From Cristatella mucedo (taxonomy: Eukaryota > Bryozoa > Phylactolaemata > Cristatellidae), in assembly GCA_009760855.2 (NCBI GenBank), contig WPIO01000044.1, positions 554,501 to 618,500 of the forward strand: a stretch of DNA of 64,000 nt, in the 5' to 3' direction. The notes below the pieces were generated by a model. The model saw only the letters and a program-made list of their open reading frames with translations, searched no databases and was not told the DNA's origin. A program made the translations under genes and the position numbers. Of the stretch, positions 22,873 to 33,425 are shown piece by piece. Positions within the stretch are counted from its first letter, which is position 1, and each line of letters starts with the position of its first letter.

Positions 22873-23259
22873 ACCACCACGTGGCCGTCTCGAAACCGCC
22901 GATAGACAACTAGTATGCTTGCCGCTCTGAGCATCCCATGAGCATGGCAGTCCAGCCTGTAGAACTCTACAGTGCCCCCAACAGGCGCTTCGGGAGCTTT
23001 GCTTTGTGGCGAATCGGGAGCTTTGCCGGGTGGCGCACACGCTCTGGGTTGAATGTAAGGCGATGCGGTCAGACTTGGCCGGAAGTACGAGCGCTGCTGT
23101 CAGCAGCTCTCAGACCATGGAGGCCGGCATCAGCAAGAAGGAGCGTGAGATCACTCCTGCCTGCGTGAGAAAATGTGGTGTAAAGCCGCTACGTCTAATT
23201 CTCGAAGCTCCCCGCTAATAATGCCCAATTTTAATCCACTTGTACGGTGGTCCCTGATG

Positions 23260-23500
23260 GGCTGTGTGTGAAAATTTGGCGTGCCTCTAGCGCTGCCTCT
23301 AACCATATTTGCAAGCTCACCATGGGCATGTCACCTCTTTCCATATTGCCTCACCGCTTGTTTCATTGTTCATTGAGCATGCTACCACTAACCATTTGAG
23401 CATGCTTCCTTTGCTGCAAATGTAGAGTACCTAGAAAGAGATTGATTTATCTGAAGGTGAAAATAAAAAGTGCATTATTATTCCTATTATGAAGTTAAGT
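23260..23500 (+). mobile_element. LINE A 3' end, diverged
   Basis: CCTAACCATATTTGC-like 3' UTR words, then CTAGAAAGAGATTGA and an ATT-rich end. Confidence 0.65.
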
Positions 23501-23705
23501 GAGACTGTGCGAGACTACGGGGACGGCAGTGGTCGTTTACCTAAATAAAGGAAACCTGATCTTTGAAGAGGGCTATTAGCATTCTCTCTGAAGCGGACGA
23601 TGACAGAGGTACGATACTCTTAAACGCTGAGGAGATCATTAAATTTTCAAGTTAGCCGCCTTTGCCGTATTGATGTAAGGCTGCACTTCCGAATTTCGGC
23701 AATGT

Positions 23706-23853
23706 AATTTAATTCACTTGTTCACTTATTCGCTCCAAGAGAACTTAATCTCTATTCATGTGCTACAAATATGCCTCGGGGCTCGAGCCCGCGACCTCAG
23801 CCAGACCTTGTTCGGGGCGAGCACGTTAACCGCTGGACCAAACCAGCTCGGCA
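23706..23853 (-). mobile_element. SINE-I (tRNA-derived)
   Basis: Reversed hairpin AGAGAACTTAATCTCT, B box GGGGCTCGAGCCC, A box at TTAACCGCTGGACCAAACCA. Directly followed by a minus-strand SINE-II. Confidence 0.8.
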
Positions 23854-23855
23854 AT

Positions 23856-24012
23856 GTATGCATGCTTATATTAGCTGATTTAACAGTCTCTTTCGTATAG
23901 CAACAGAAGAGCCTTTTACGGCTATCACCGCTGCTTGCGGTGGCAATAAAGAATCGCCCACCGCAGGATTCAAACCCACGAACTCGGGACCAAGGTTGGG
24001 AAAAGCAACTAC
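23856..24012 (-). mobile_element. SINE-II (tRNA-derived)
   Basis: Reversed body GAGCCTTTTACGGCTATCAC and B box GGATTCAAACCC; abuts a SINE-I in the same orientation. Confidence 0.77.
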
Positions 24013-24304
24013 CTTCTGTGTCTCGGTCAATAGCTACAAAAGTTTGCAGCAAAGACAAAGAGATTGTAACGCTGAAGGATTGTCTACAGTGCACTCAATG
24101 CCCAAGTGACTTTTTGTGCACATACAGTAGCCAACAGATTCCATCTCACGCAAAAAGAGACGACGTGGCGCGTATCATTGCTCACAATTTAGGCATCCTC
24201 TTTTATTGATTTTTTGCATTAACAACTTCCATTCAATAGAACGCTTCCACAGCTAGCCATCATGTTCGATTCCTGTCCATATTTAGGGAATGCTTAACCA
24301 CGAT

Positions 24305-24695
24305 GGCTTGCTAAAGATCTTACAAGTGCTCTGGTTCTATCGGGACTGAACTATGGCAATTCAATTATGGCTGGGCTATAGAAAAAGTATTAAGCTTCTG
24401 CAGTTGGTGATGAATATGGCTGCAAGGTTGGTCAAAATATCCCAGATGTTCAGTCATTGGTTTCCTGCACTGCAGGAATTAAGACCCCCTCCTCCCCGTT
24501 GATCAACATGCACAGAGCAAAGCTTTTACTCTGACCCTCGAGGCCCACCTTGGCTTGGCTCCTTCATACCTAGCTGAACAGCTGCACCAGTTTCAGCCTC
24601 CTCGTGCCCTCGGGTCTACTCTGGACAGTAAACTCGCAGCTTCATTCTTTCGGTTAAAAGGCTGTTGGCGACAGAATCATTTGTTCTGCAGGTTC
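24305..24695 (+). mobile_element. LINE B, diverged copy
   Basis: Matches LINE B coding order (NMAARLV-like, then a long in-frame stretch LGLAPSYLAEQLHQFQP and DSKLA). Unlike the younger copies it has no frameshift at the HGL position. Ends abruptly at the minus-strand LINE A tail. Confidence 0.65.
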
Positions 24696-24699
24696 TAGA

Positions 24700-24935
24700 C
24701 TAAGATAATAATGAAAATAATAATACATCTGTTATAGCGCTCTTAGAGAACTCAATCTCTTTCTAGGCACTTGCATTGGCTGCAAAGGAAGCACGGTCAA
24801 ATGGTTAGTGGTAGCATGCTCAATGACAACAAGCATAACATGGTTAGGGGAGCCATGCACGGGGTCAGCATTCAAATATGTTATTGGCAGCATGCATAGC
24901 GTCAGGACGCATAATCACACCAAAGACGATTCACG
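24700..24935 (-). mobile_element. LINE A 3' end
   Basis: ATT-rich end, hairpin and 3' UTR on the minus strand, bordering the left satellite block. Confidence 0.72.
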
Positions 24936-24939
24936 TTGC

Positions 24940-25265
24940 TTTCCTTTTTCACGTTCAACCTTGGGCAGTCCATGGCAATCGACGGCGATTGCCCAAGACC
25001 GTACAGCAATCTATGATTGGCTGTTACAATTACAAACAAAGCTGGTGGGAGGAGATCGCATTTTTCTTGCGTAACAGTGTGCTGTATTAAAAGTGCAACC
25101 GCATCCTATCAACCAATCTTGAATGTACATGCAATTCGCAGCAATCGACGGCAGCGGCATTGGAAAATACGGAAATCTATAACGGTCCATAAAAAATGGA
25201 CTGGACGCTGCTGGGTGACGCTCCCATTTAGATTTCTCTTTCGTGTATACTCTATTTTCGGTGCA
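24940..25265. repeat. Decayed ATTGC-rich satellite, left block
   Basis: Contains GGCAATCGACGGCGATTGCC and GCAGCAATCGACGGCAGC, resembling motifs of the block at 25930-27745 on the other side of a LINE A piece. Assigned by motif similarity only. Confidence 0.5.
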
Positions 25266-25269
25266 CCCA

Positions 25270-25929
25270 TGAAACTCCACAGTCAAATCTGCCTATTTTC
25301 AGCTTCATAATATTGCTAAAATTCGGGCTTGTTTAGATGAAGATACCACGTCTAAGTTGGTCCATGCATTCGTGGCATCCCGTCTTGACTTCTGCAACTC
25401 ACTGCTCACTGGCCTACCAGCTTGTTCGATCAGGCGATTGCAGCTGATGCAAACCTTCGCAGCTAGGCTTGTCTGTCGTGAGCGTCGCAGTTGCCACATT
25501 ACATCACTTCTCGCCGACCTGCACTGGCTACTAGTCAAGCAAGGCATTGATTTCAAGGTTGTGTTGCTCACTTTTAGGTCACTTCATTCTTTGGCTCCAG
25601 CCTATCTCTCAGATCTACTCACCCATCAGGCCAAGCATCGTACCACCCGCTTTTCGGAATCCAACAGTCTACAAATACCTCATAAAACCTTAAATCTTTT
25701 GGAGACCGTGCATTTAGTTCGTGTGCTCCCAAAGCTTGGAACTCCCTCCTGACCTGCGTCAGAACATCCCCTGACCTGACCACATTTAAAAGAAACTTAA
25801 AAACACGCCTATTTAGGACAGCATTTAGTGGGTCCCTGTGATTCGTCCTTCATGTGCTTATGCGTGCTGACACTGTGCATGCTGCCACTAACCACATTTG
25901 CATGCTGACCCTGTGCATGTCACCCATAA
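25270..25929 (+). mobile_element. LINE A fragment within satellite
   Basis: A 131-residue frame (25357-25752) covers FVASRLDFCNSLLTGLP to near the C-terminus. The piece stops in the 3' UTR and lacks hairpin and ATT tail, so it lacks both ends of a normal insertion. Satellite-like sequence lies on both sides. Confidence 0.85.
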
Positions 25930-27745
25930 CGGATTGCCGTGTTTGCCCGGGTCGTTGCCGTCTGTTGCTGCGAAAATCCCAAGATTGAATGGTCAGAGCT
26001 GATTGAAAGTACGTGTGCACGCAGTGAGATGTTACGTAGAATGAGAAGTAGAGCTTGGTGCAGCCGATTTCTCGTCGATTGGCCACGGATTTCGGTATTG
26101 GTCCCTGATATTACTGCCGATTTCCACGCATTGTTGACAATTACCGTGCAAAATAGCTTGAAAGTCCTACGATTTTACTTTTAGAAGAAAGAAATGTGAA
26201 ATGCGATGGCAATCGGCACTTCGTGCAGCCGATTTAGTGTCAACTTGCCACGGATTGTAGTGGGTTGCTGCTTCAAGCCGAGCTGTTTCCATGGATTGCC
26301 ATGCATTGCCCGAGATTGTGCTAGCGAAATTGCTTAAAATGATTTGGCCGACTTTAACCAGTGTGCTTTGTAGCATTCATTAAAAATAGAAGCATTGCGA
26401 AACCAATTTCAGGGCATTTTTCATCAGATTGCTGTAAATTGAGGTATTGGCTCGGGCCATTGCAGTCAATTGCAGTGCATTGCTGCCGATTGATCCGAGG
26501 AAATTGTAGTGAAATTGTGGGATTGCACACACTCAAAATTAGAGCAACGTGCAATAGCTATTAGAGCTTAAAGTGTACGTATTTTGGTCGTTTTTCGGCG
26601 GGTTTCGGTACGTTGACGTACTGACCCGGGTAATTGCAGTCGATTGCAGTGCATTGCTGCAGAATGGCCGAGGCAATTACAGTGAAGTTATACGAGTACA
26701 CAATAACTGAAGAGTGGAGCAGCGTGCAATCATAATTAGTGCTTCTAGTGTACGTGTTCTGGTCGCTGTGTATCGGAGTGCAGCGGATTTCGGAGGATTG
26801 GGGTGGATTGGGGTATTGCAGCGGGTCATGCAATCGATTGCAATTCATCGCAAGAGAACGCGTGTGCACAATGAAGCGGAATTTTGTGGATGCACTTTGA
26901 ACCATGTCTAGTCCTATATGCAATGTCAATTAGAGCTTCACGATGGCAGTTTGAGGATGATTTGCAGTGGAATAGAGTGGATTGCGGTAGTTTTCTAGAT
27001 CATTTCAGGCGATTGCCGTCCGTTGCCGCAGTGCGAGATTGCCTATTTTTTTATTTTACGTGGTTGTGCACACAGCACGATGCACTTTAATATGCAATAA
27101 AAACTGGAGCTCGGCGCAATGTATTTCGATTTTCTATGCGGTGAATTCTGTGGATTTAAGTTGATTGCGGTATAGGCCCGGGTACTGCAGTCGATGGCAT
27201 CGCATTGCACGAGAACAGCCGTGCCGATATAAGTGAATTTTTGTTAATGCAATTGTCGCAGAGTGTGCAGTCATATGCAATAAAAAAAGAAGCTTTTTGA
27301 TCGGGATTTCTTTTGTTGCATAATGGAAACAGTGGATTGCGGTGGATTGCGTTATTGGCCCGGGCCTGTGCAATCTTTTTTCAGTGGACTTCGTGAGAAC
27401 GCGCGAGCGGAATCGCGCGAAATTTACTGGGTTAACTGTACGTGTAGCGCAGTTTGATATTCCAACTTTTTTGGAGCTGTTCGTATCTGATTTCTGGTGG
27501 ATTTAGCGGGAACTAGAATAGGTTTCCGTAGATTGCGGTGGATTGCGGTACAGGCGTCCGGCGTCAAAGCTCATTTGCATAAGTGCGCGTTCGCGCAGCG
27601 ACATGAAATTTGGTGGACAGATACACTCAAATGTGTAATACAACATCAGCAAAAAATATGAGCTTGGCAACTCTTACGTCTGGTCGTTGCTAGCCTAATT
27701 AGAGTGGATTGCGGTGGATTGCGGTGGATTGCGGTAATTCGTCGA
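25930..27745. repeat. Decayed satellite with about 180-bp period, about 10 units
   Basis: A landmark resembling CCCGGGTAATTGCAGTCGAT recurs near 25948, 26100, 26262, 26452, 26625, 26821, 26997, 27178 and 27359. A second landmark, TGCAAT followed by a GAGCTT-like word, recurs near 26541, 26716, 26912, 27087 and 27269. Both give 150-196-bp spacing, mostly 173-196. The right end has three perfect GGATTGCGGT copies near 27703. Units are too diverged for a simple perfect-repeat search. Confidence 0.7.
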
Positions 27746-27984
27746 ACCCTAAATAAGGCTGTTGAACCGGCTATCTTTTTTCACTTCATAAGAAATCAAA
27801 TCTGGGAAAAGAAGTGAGAAAGCACTCCAGGTGTGCCATCACGATGGTAAAAGGCAGTTTGATCTCGTTTCGACCCGCGAGAAACTACGTTAGCCGCTGA
27901 AACATGTAAAAAGCCGCATTGGAGGGGAACGACACAGGCGGTGGGTGGGTTGGGCGAAGATCGAGGGTAGTTATTGCACGCGAG

Positions 27985-28072
27985 TAGACGGCATCGTATA
28001 CCTAGAAATAGATCGAGATCTCTGAGGGCGCTGTGCAAACGTATTATTATGGTTATCATTGTTATTATTAGA
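27985..28072 (+). mobile_element. LINE A/SINE-I type tail
   Basis: CCTAGAAATAGATCGAGATC, GGGCGCT and an ATT-rich end; no body. Confidence 0.55.
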
Positions 28073-29324
28073 TCCCTAATGCGGCCCAATATTACACCAA
28101 CAAAATGTGCTGCTGGTGGCTGAGGAGAGGCACATTCGCCACGACGAAAACTGTTCAGCGTTCTTTTGAAGGGACCAAGCCGTTACTACAATAAGCATCG
28201 CTGTATGCCCGTTGACTAAAAGATTTGAGAAACGCCAATGCTCACAGCCAGCTGTATGCATCAGCGACCATAATTGAGTCGCAATAGGCTTTAGAGGCTG
28301 ATTTGACTTGCAGTACCTGGCTGAATGACAATTTAAATAAGCGTCTATGTGAGGTTCGAGCTAGGACCACGTTGACTTGACGATCTTTTCTGAGGAAGGA
28401 CACTCTCTGGCAATCGCATTTTCACCCGGGCGTCAAAGCTGTAATTTATTGATGACAGTGCGACTAATCCCGCTTCTATCAAGGCCTCCCTCGCCGACTT
28501 TGACAAGTTTGCAATGAAGTATTTTGTAGTTAATCACTGCTGTACAAGAATTGGCTGCGCGAAGTTGTGTACCGCCGAAGGCTGAACGGATTAGGCGTAA
28601 CTAGCCAACGGCGTAGCTTACTGCCGAATGCGATTCGGTGCGCGTCTAGGCAGTAAGCGGCGGCTGCGCGAAGGAGCGTTTCTGGCGCCAACCTGCTTAC
28701 CGTTACTAGGAGGTCGTGAGTTCATGGCATGAATTGGAAAGAGATATGCACATGATGTACAATGCGCACATTGACGCTGCGCGTCTAGTTGAGTTTTATC
28801 TTCATACTCTTCGCAGGCTCTCAGTGAAACAAGCTCTCTTGCGGGGGAAATACGTTCCTGTACTTAGGCTACCTACGTCTATAGCTGGGAACGGCCCAAA
28901 TATGCGGAAAGCCCGGACAACAGCCAAAACCTAAACCCTGACCGGAGAACTAAGATTCCGCCTCCACCTTCCAGAGGCACGAAAACCTCCACCTTGGCAA
29001 AAGCAGGAATACGGGGGACCGTTTCACCTACGAAGAAATATCTCCTCTACATTGCACCGGACCACTTCTGGTTCGCAGCTGCAAATCCCACGTCGGGACC
29101 ACGTGCGCGCGCGCACACACGCATACACAAAACAAAATGCGAGCCACGGGTGCTACACAACCGTATTCGGTGACGTCCGCTGAATTCTCTTGGTGCTGAC
29201 TCGCTAGTTTCCGTCACTCGCCGGCGAAGAGCCCGCTCTCCTCCCTCGCTTTAAGAGAAAACGAGTCCGGCATTTGCCGGCAACGGCATCGAAACGGAGC
29301 AGAAGATGAAGAAGGAACCCTGAG

Positions 29325-29760
29325 AGAGCGTTGCCCTACTCTTAAATAATTAGCCGGGGTAATGGGGTCTGCAGGCAAGCCAGCATCAATCAGCGTGCTG
29401 GTCCTACCGCGACCACTGCGTCCTCTTGCTCACAGCTCGAGAACGCAAGTGCTTTTCGGCCACCTCTTTTATTCTCGCGGGAACCGTCTACCGCGACCAC
29501 TGCGTCCTTGAAGATGCAGGTGCTTTTCAGCCACCTTTTTCGTTCTCGCGGAAGCCCATCCGTCAACTCATGGACGGCTGGCGGCGACGGCCACCTCGGG
29601 CGAGCGAGTGTTGCCCCATTCTTAAATTGCTAGCCGGGACTATAGGACTGACAGACCAGCAGCCGATATCAATCACCTCACGATCCTACTACGACGGCTG
29701 CGTCCTCTAGCTCAATGCTCCAGTACTAAGGTTTTTTCCGCTGAGCCGTTCTTGTGCGCC
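29325..29760. repeat. Diverged tandem duplication, about 280-bp offset
   Basis: The segment from TTGCCCTACTCTTAAAT (about 29330) recurs as TTGCCCCATTCTTAAAT (about 29610), followed in each by AGCCGGG and later by a tract ending GCGTCCTC. Inside the first unit, ACCGCGACCACTGCGTCCT occurs twice (about 29407 and 29491). No gene recognised. Confidence 0.6.
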
Positions 29761-30009
29761 CTAAAATTGAGCCAGCCCGGTGCTGCGCTCCAGTTGGACA
29801 GTATATTCCCCCTCAATCCGATCCGCTGGCAACGACTCAACTTCGTAAAGTACCAGCTGACGTAGTCAAATTACTGAGCCCCCAGATGATATCAGAAAAG
29901 CCTCAAGTTTCAAAAGTTAAAAATTGCCAGATGTGAGAAAGGTTGGAAGGATCCGCTTGAAGATAAGACTGTCAAACTTTCTTGATGCAGTAAAGACGTA
30001 AGTATACAC

Positions 30010-30136
30010 TAGCATTCATAGTGTTTTATTACTCACCATTCAATTGCATTTCCCTTTACAGCTAGTGTAAAGCGCCTAGAGAGAGATTGAGTTCTCTGGG
30101 GGTGCCTTATCAAGTGCATTATTATTATTATTACAT
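30010..30136 (+). mobile_element. LINE A tail
   Basis: ACTCACCATTCAATTGCATT, hairpin with AGAGATTGAGTTCTCT, ATT repeats. Confidence 0.72.
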
Positions 30137-30896
30137 ACACGCGCACGTAATTATTTTCCAGTATCTACGTACTTCCACAAAGCGTTGGATTCAAGGCTTA
30201 ATACACACGAGAAATTCTCAGAGTGCCCTCAAGGTCTGCGAGACTTTCTGTTTGCTATCGGCAGCCAACGCAGAATGGGTGCTTCTGGGAGCCAGAGTCG
30301 AGCGAGCAACAGGAGCGACAGTGAAAGAACAAACAAGAGAGGAAATAGCTAGATGAGACTTAGAAGCGATGAAAGTACGAGAATCGGCCTTAATAGCCCG
30401 CCGCCGCCGCCGCCGCCACGACCCCCTTTTCCGAGCCCCCTTTTCGCCGAACGGGCCGGCCGGGCTCAGCTACAGCCGTTCACTAGGACCGCTCATTGCA
30501 GACGACACTGGTTTAGCTCCTGCCCGCAGAAGCTGTTTCGCTCCTCCTCCCCGGCGGCTGGCGGACGACTTAGGTGGAGCCAGCAGGCTGGCCTGAGAGC
30601 AGCTCTCTGGCCAGCCTGCGGCTTCGCGAGAGCGCGCGCAGTAGGATCTCGCGCCTTCCTTCGCCCGGTCTGCCTACGAGCCGTCAGCCGCCTAGCCCAC
30701 GGAAAGGATTTCACCCCTAAAGGATATCGCGCGGCTCCCCTACACCCTATCTGTCCAATTTAGTCTCTTTCGGCAGAGGTCGCAGCCTTCTGGGATCCCA
30801 GGTCTAATGAATTGCTGGAAAAATTACTTTGTAAATCGGCTCAGTAGGCTGCTGGACATCAGCGACCTATGGCTGCGAACTAGCAAGCCACCTTAA

Positions 30897-31052
30897 AGGA
30901 TACTAGCTAATTTAACAGCCTCATTTGCATAGCGATAGAAGAGTCTTGGCGGCTTTCACCGACGCTGCTATTGGCAATTACGGATTACCGACTGCAAGAT
31001 TCGAACCCGCGACCTCGATCGTTACGAGCGAGTACCATAACTCCTGGGCCAT
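30897..31052 (-). mobile_element. SINE-II (tRNA-derived)
   Basis: Reversed body TAATTTAACAGCCTCATTTG, B box AGATTCGAACCCGCGACC (reversed), A-box region CTCCTGGGCCAT. Confidence 0.77.
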
Positions 31053-31238
31053 AGTCGTAATGGTTCACTAGGTAAGGCGGCTGCTTTTCACGACCTCGGC
31101 CCCGAGGTCGTGGGTACAAATCCTTCGGTGAGCGATCCTTTATCGCCATTGCAAGCGGTGGTGATAGCCGTAAAGGCTCTTCTGTTGCTATACAAAATGA
31201 GGCCGTTAAATCAGCTAGTATTTATTTATTTATCGCCA
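31053..31238 (+). mobile_element. SINE-II (tRNA-derived)
   Basis: GTTCACTAGGTAAGGCGGCT head, B box decayed (GGTACAAATCC), same body and (TTTA)n end. Head-to-head with a minus copy at 30897. Confidence 0.8.
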
Positions 31239-31313
31239 CCTACTAGCCCACTGCCTGAATTACGACTCTCGCTTGTAATCCATCAAACGTATATCTCGCC
31301 CGTGCGTTTGATA

Positions 31314-31840
31314 CCGCATTTTTACGATTATAAGTCGCAACTTTTCCATTTTTTTAAATAAACCTGCGACTTTGACATTGCAAGTCAAATGATGAAAAAA
31401 TTAAAAACCACTACTTGCCTACCTATCTAGACTGCTCAACTTGTCGATATAGGATAGGGTTTGACACCAGCAGGAAGAATTAGCCTGTATCAAACATGCT
31501 TGTGAATGGGTTTTACATGCTTGGGAGAGCATCAAAACAGAAGTCGTTGTGTAGTCGCTCAAGAAGACTGGAAGACAGAAATTTCCAGCATGTTGGATGG
31601 AACTGAAGATGAAACGATTCAGACATTGACAGTGCTTCAGAAGACAATAAATATTGTATCATTAATAGTAATGACTTTCTTAGTTTCTTGCTGTGACGAT
31701 TAAAGCAAACTTAGATCAGTTAAAATGAGCTATATATTCAGTAATAATTTTTTTCAGTAAAAACTCTTTTCAAAAAATTGTGTCCGTGAATTAAGGGTGC
31801 GACTTGTACTTAGGTGCGACTTATACTCGTAAAAATACGG
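31314..31840 (+). mobile_element. pogo-like (Tc1/mariner superfamily) DNA transposon relic, 527 bp
   Basis: Inverted ends of about 28 bp: left CCGCATTTTTACGATTATAA, right (reversed) CCGTATTTTTACGAGTATAA, both continuing GTCGCA. Both are flanked by TA, the target duplication of this superfamily. Inside, the plus strand encodes ACEWVLHAWESIKTEVVV, then SLKKTG and, one frame over, MLDGTEDETI. This order matches the C-terminal end of pogo/Tigger-type DDE transposases as I know them. The catalytic core is gone, so it is an internally deleted, inactive copy. Confidence 0.78.
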
Positions 31841-33247
31841 TACTTCCGAGAGCTCTCCTGTTGCATACAAAGTGCTCATGGAGCGATTTAGTTCTATTGT
31901 ATCTTTTCATTATTCTTCTTATCATTATTATTGTTAGGTAATTAGGGTGTTAGCATTTAGTGTGTCATTTCTAGTTGCTCTAGCACGGGACCGAGTCTGG
32001 CCAAATGAGCAGTACTTGTCTATTGAGCCTTTAAACATCCTCCCCAGACGACGTACTCGTTTTCAGGCACTCAAAAGAGGCTTGCCGCCGGACGGCTGAG
32101 AGCTTTCGGCGCACCAGCTACACCGGTTGGCGCGTCTTAACCAAGGAGCTTCCAGCTCTACCGAAGCGTTTTTAGAATTTCAGTGAGGCTAAAGCGAATA
32201 TTTTGAAAAAAAAAATCAGCAATAAAATGACACTTTCTTTCAGGGGCTATGGAGCCCTTCTAAGCGATTCGAAGTGACTACATTGACCTTGCCTTACTCG
32301 TCAAGGTTGAAATTTAGTCCTCAGGCAAAAATCCTGGCTACGTCTTTGCCTTCCAGTAACGCACTTGACGTGAAAGGGTCTGCGCCCGCACATCAATTGC
32401 TTGCTCGCAAGCATCCGTTCGTGGGTGTAAACTTTGACAATAGTCATTTAATACCGGTCGATTAGTGCCACCTTTGGTTGGGTTTGAGACAGACTTGTAA
32501 TTTAAAAAAATCTGTGCATATGTTTCCAAGCAAATTTAGATATGATTTATATAGAGAGCAGCTAATTCATTTATGTTTGCGGCAAAGCAGCCTGCGAGGC
32601 TGCATCCGCTCGCAGCGAACAATAAAGAACCACCTCGGATATCTAGCTCCAGCCCTCGAACTGCGGCGCGTGAAGTGTGAGCATCGCCGCTGGCTGGGCT
32701 GAGTCCGTTGTGCGCACTCGGCCGGCTTGTCGTGCAAGAGCCGCATGTGGCGTCTCTTGAACTACACTTGAATATTTAATAAGAAATATTTAATTCGTGT
32801 ATACTTAAAAAACCCGCCGCTGAGCTCTTTCAGCTACAACTGACACGTACACGTCGAGAGGCGTAGCAGTTGTTGGTCACTGGTCCGCTGAATATATGAT
32901 GGCCACCCAATTCTCGAAGCCTACAGCACGCGAGTAGCTCTCCCCTCTAATTAGTTTCCTGCCGGCCGTCGGGGTCCTCGATATTTGAATTTTTTGCCTT
33001 ACACTCATGGCTCGTCACCAAAACGTGGGAAACAAAACCATGGACGAGGTTCATGCTGTTTCCCTAATCCGAACTACTTGCTTAAAGGTGATCGAAGGGT
33101 CCGCTCAAGCTACGCCGAAGAGCTGCGATTTCCTGGCGCTTTCAAAGAGACTCCTCAATCAGGATGGCGACTCACAGGAGGCACCTGCGGATGCAAGAAG
33201 GAGATTTTACTAATTCAACTGAGATGGTGAGTCAAGGCATCTATTTA

Positions 33248-33425
33248 TAATGAGCCGTGATGGCACACTAGGTAAGGCGGTCGCTTTCACGACCTCGGTC
33301 CCGAAGTCATGGGTTCGATTCCTGCGGTGGGCGATCCTTTATCGCCACTGAAAGCGGTGGTGATAGCCGTAAAGGCTCTTCTGTCGCTATACAAAAAGAG
33401 GCTGTTTAATCAGCTAGGATTTTAA
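33248..33425 (+). mobile_element. SINE-II (tRNA-derived)
   Basis: Head with an A box (TGATGGCACACTAGGTAAGG) and a strong B box (GGGTTCGATTCC). The body has AGCCGTAAAGGCTC (a small hairpin) and ends GAGGCTGTTTAATCAGCTAG. Well preserved; nearly the same as the copy at 49143. Confidence 0.83.

Larger units (their letters stand above)
18547..24304. other. Spacer, mainly unassigned
   Basis: Apart from the listed LINE, SINE and tandem repeats I see nothing coding. Open frames at 19949-19707 (minus) and 20346-20537 (plus) are short and unrecognised. 21976-22730 and 22870-23260 hold nothing I can name. Confidence 0.5.

Noticed and set aside
22540-23040. Arg-Glu repeat frames over the CT tract (also at 8117, 43250 and 51488)
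   Set aside because: Dinucleotide repeats translate to RE or LS repeats; not genes.
30353-30763. 136-codon Pro/Ala/Arg-rich frame
   Set aside because: GC-rich patch, no recognised motif, and the opposite strand is equally open.
33248-33425. Functional tRNA gene
   Set aside because: A and B boxes are present, but the cloverleaf arms are decayed and the same body and tail recur at other loci, so it is a SINE.
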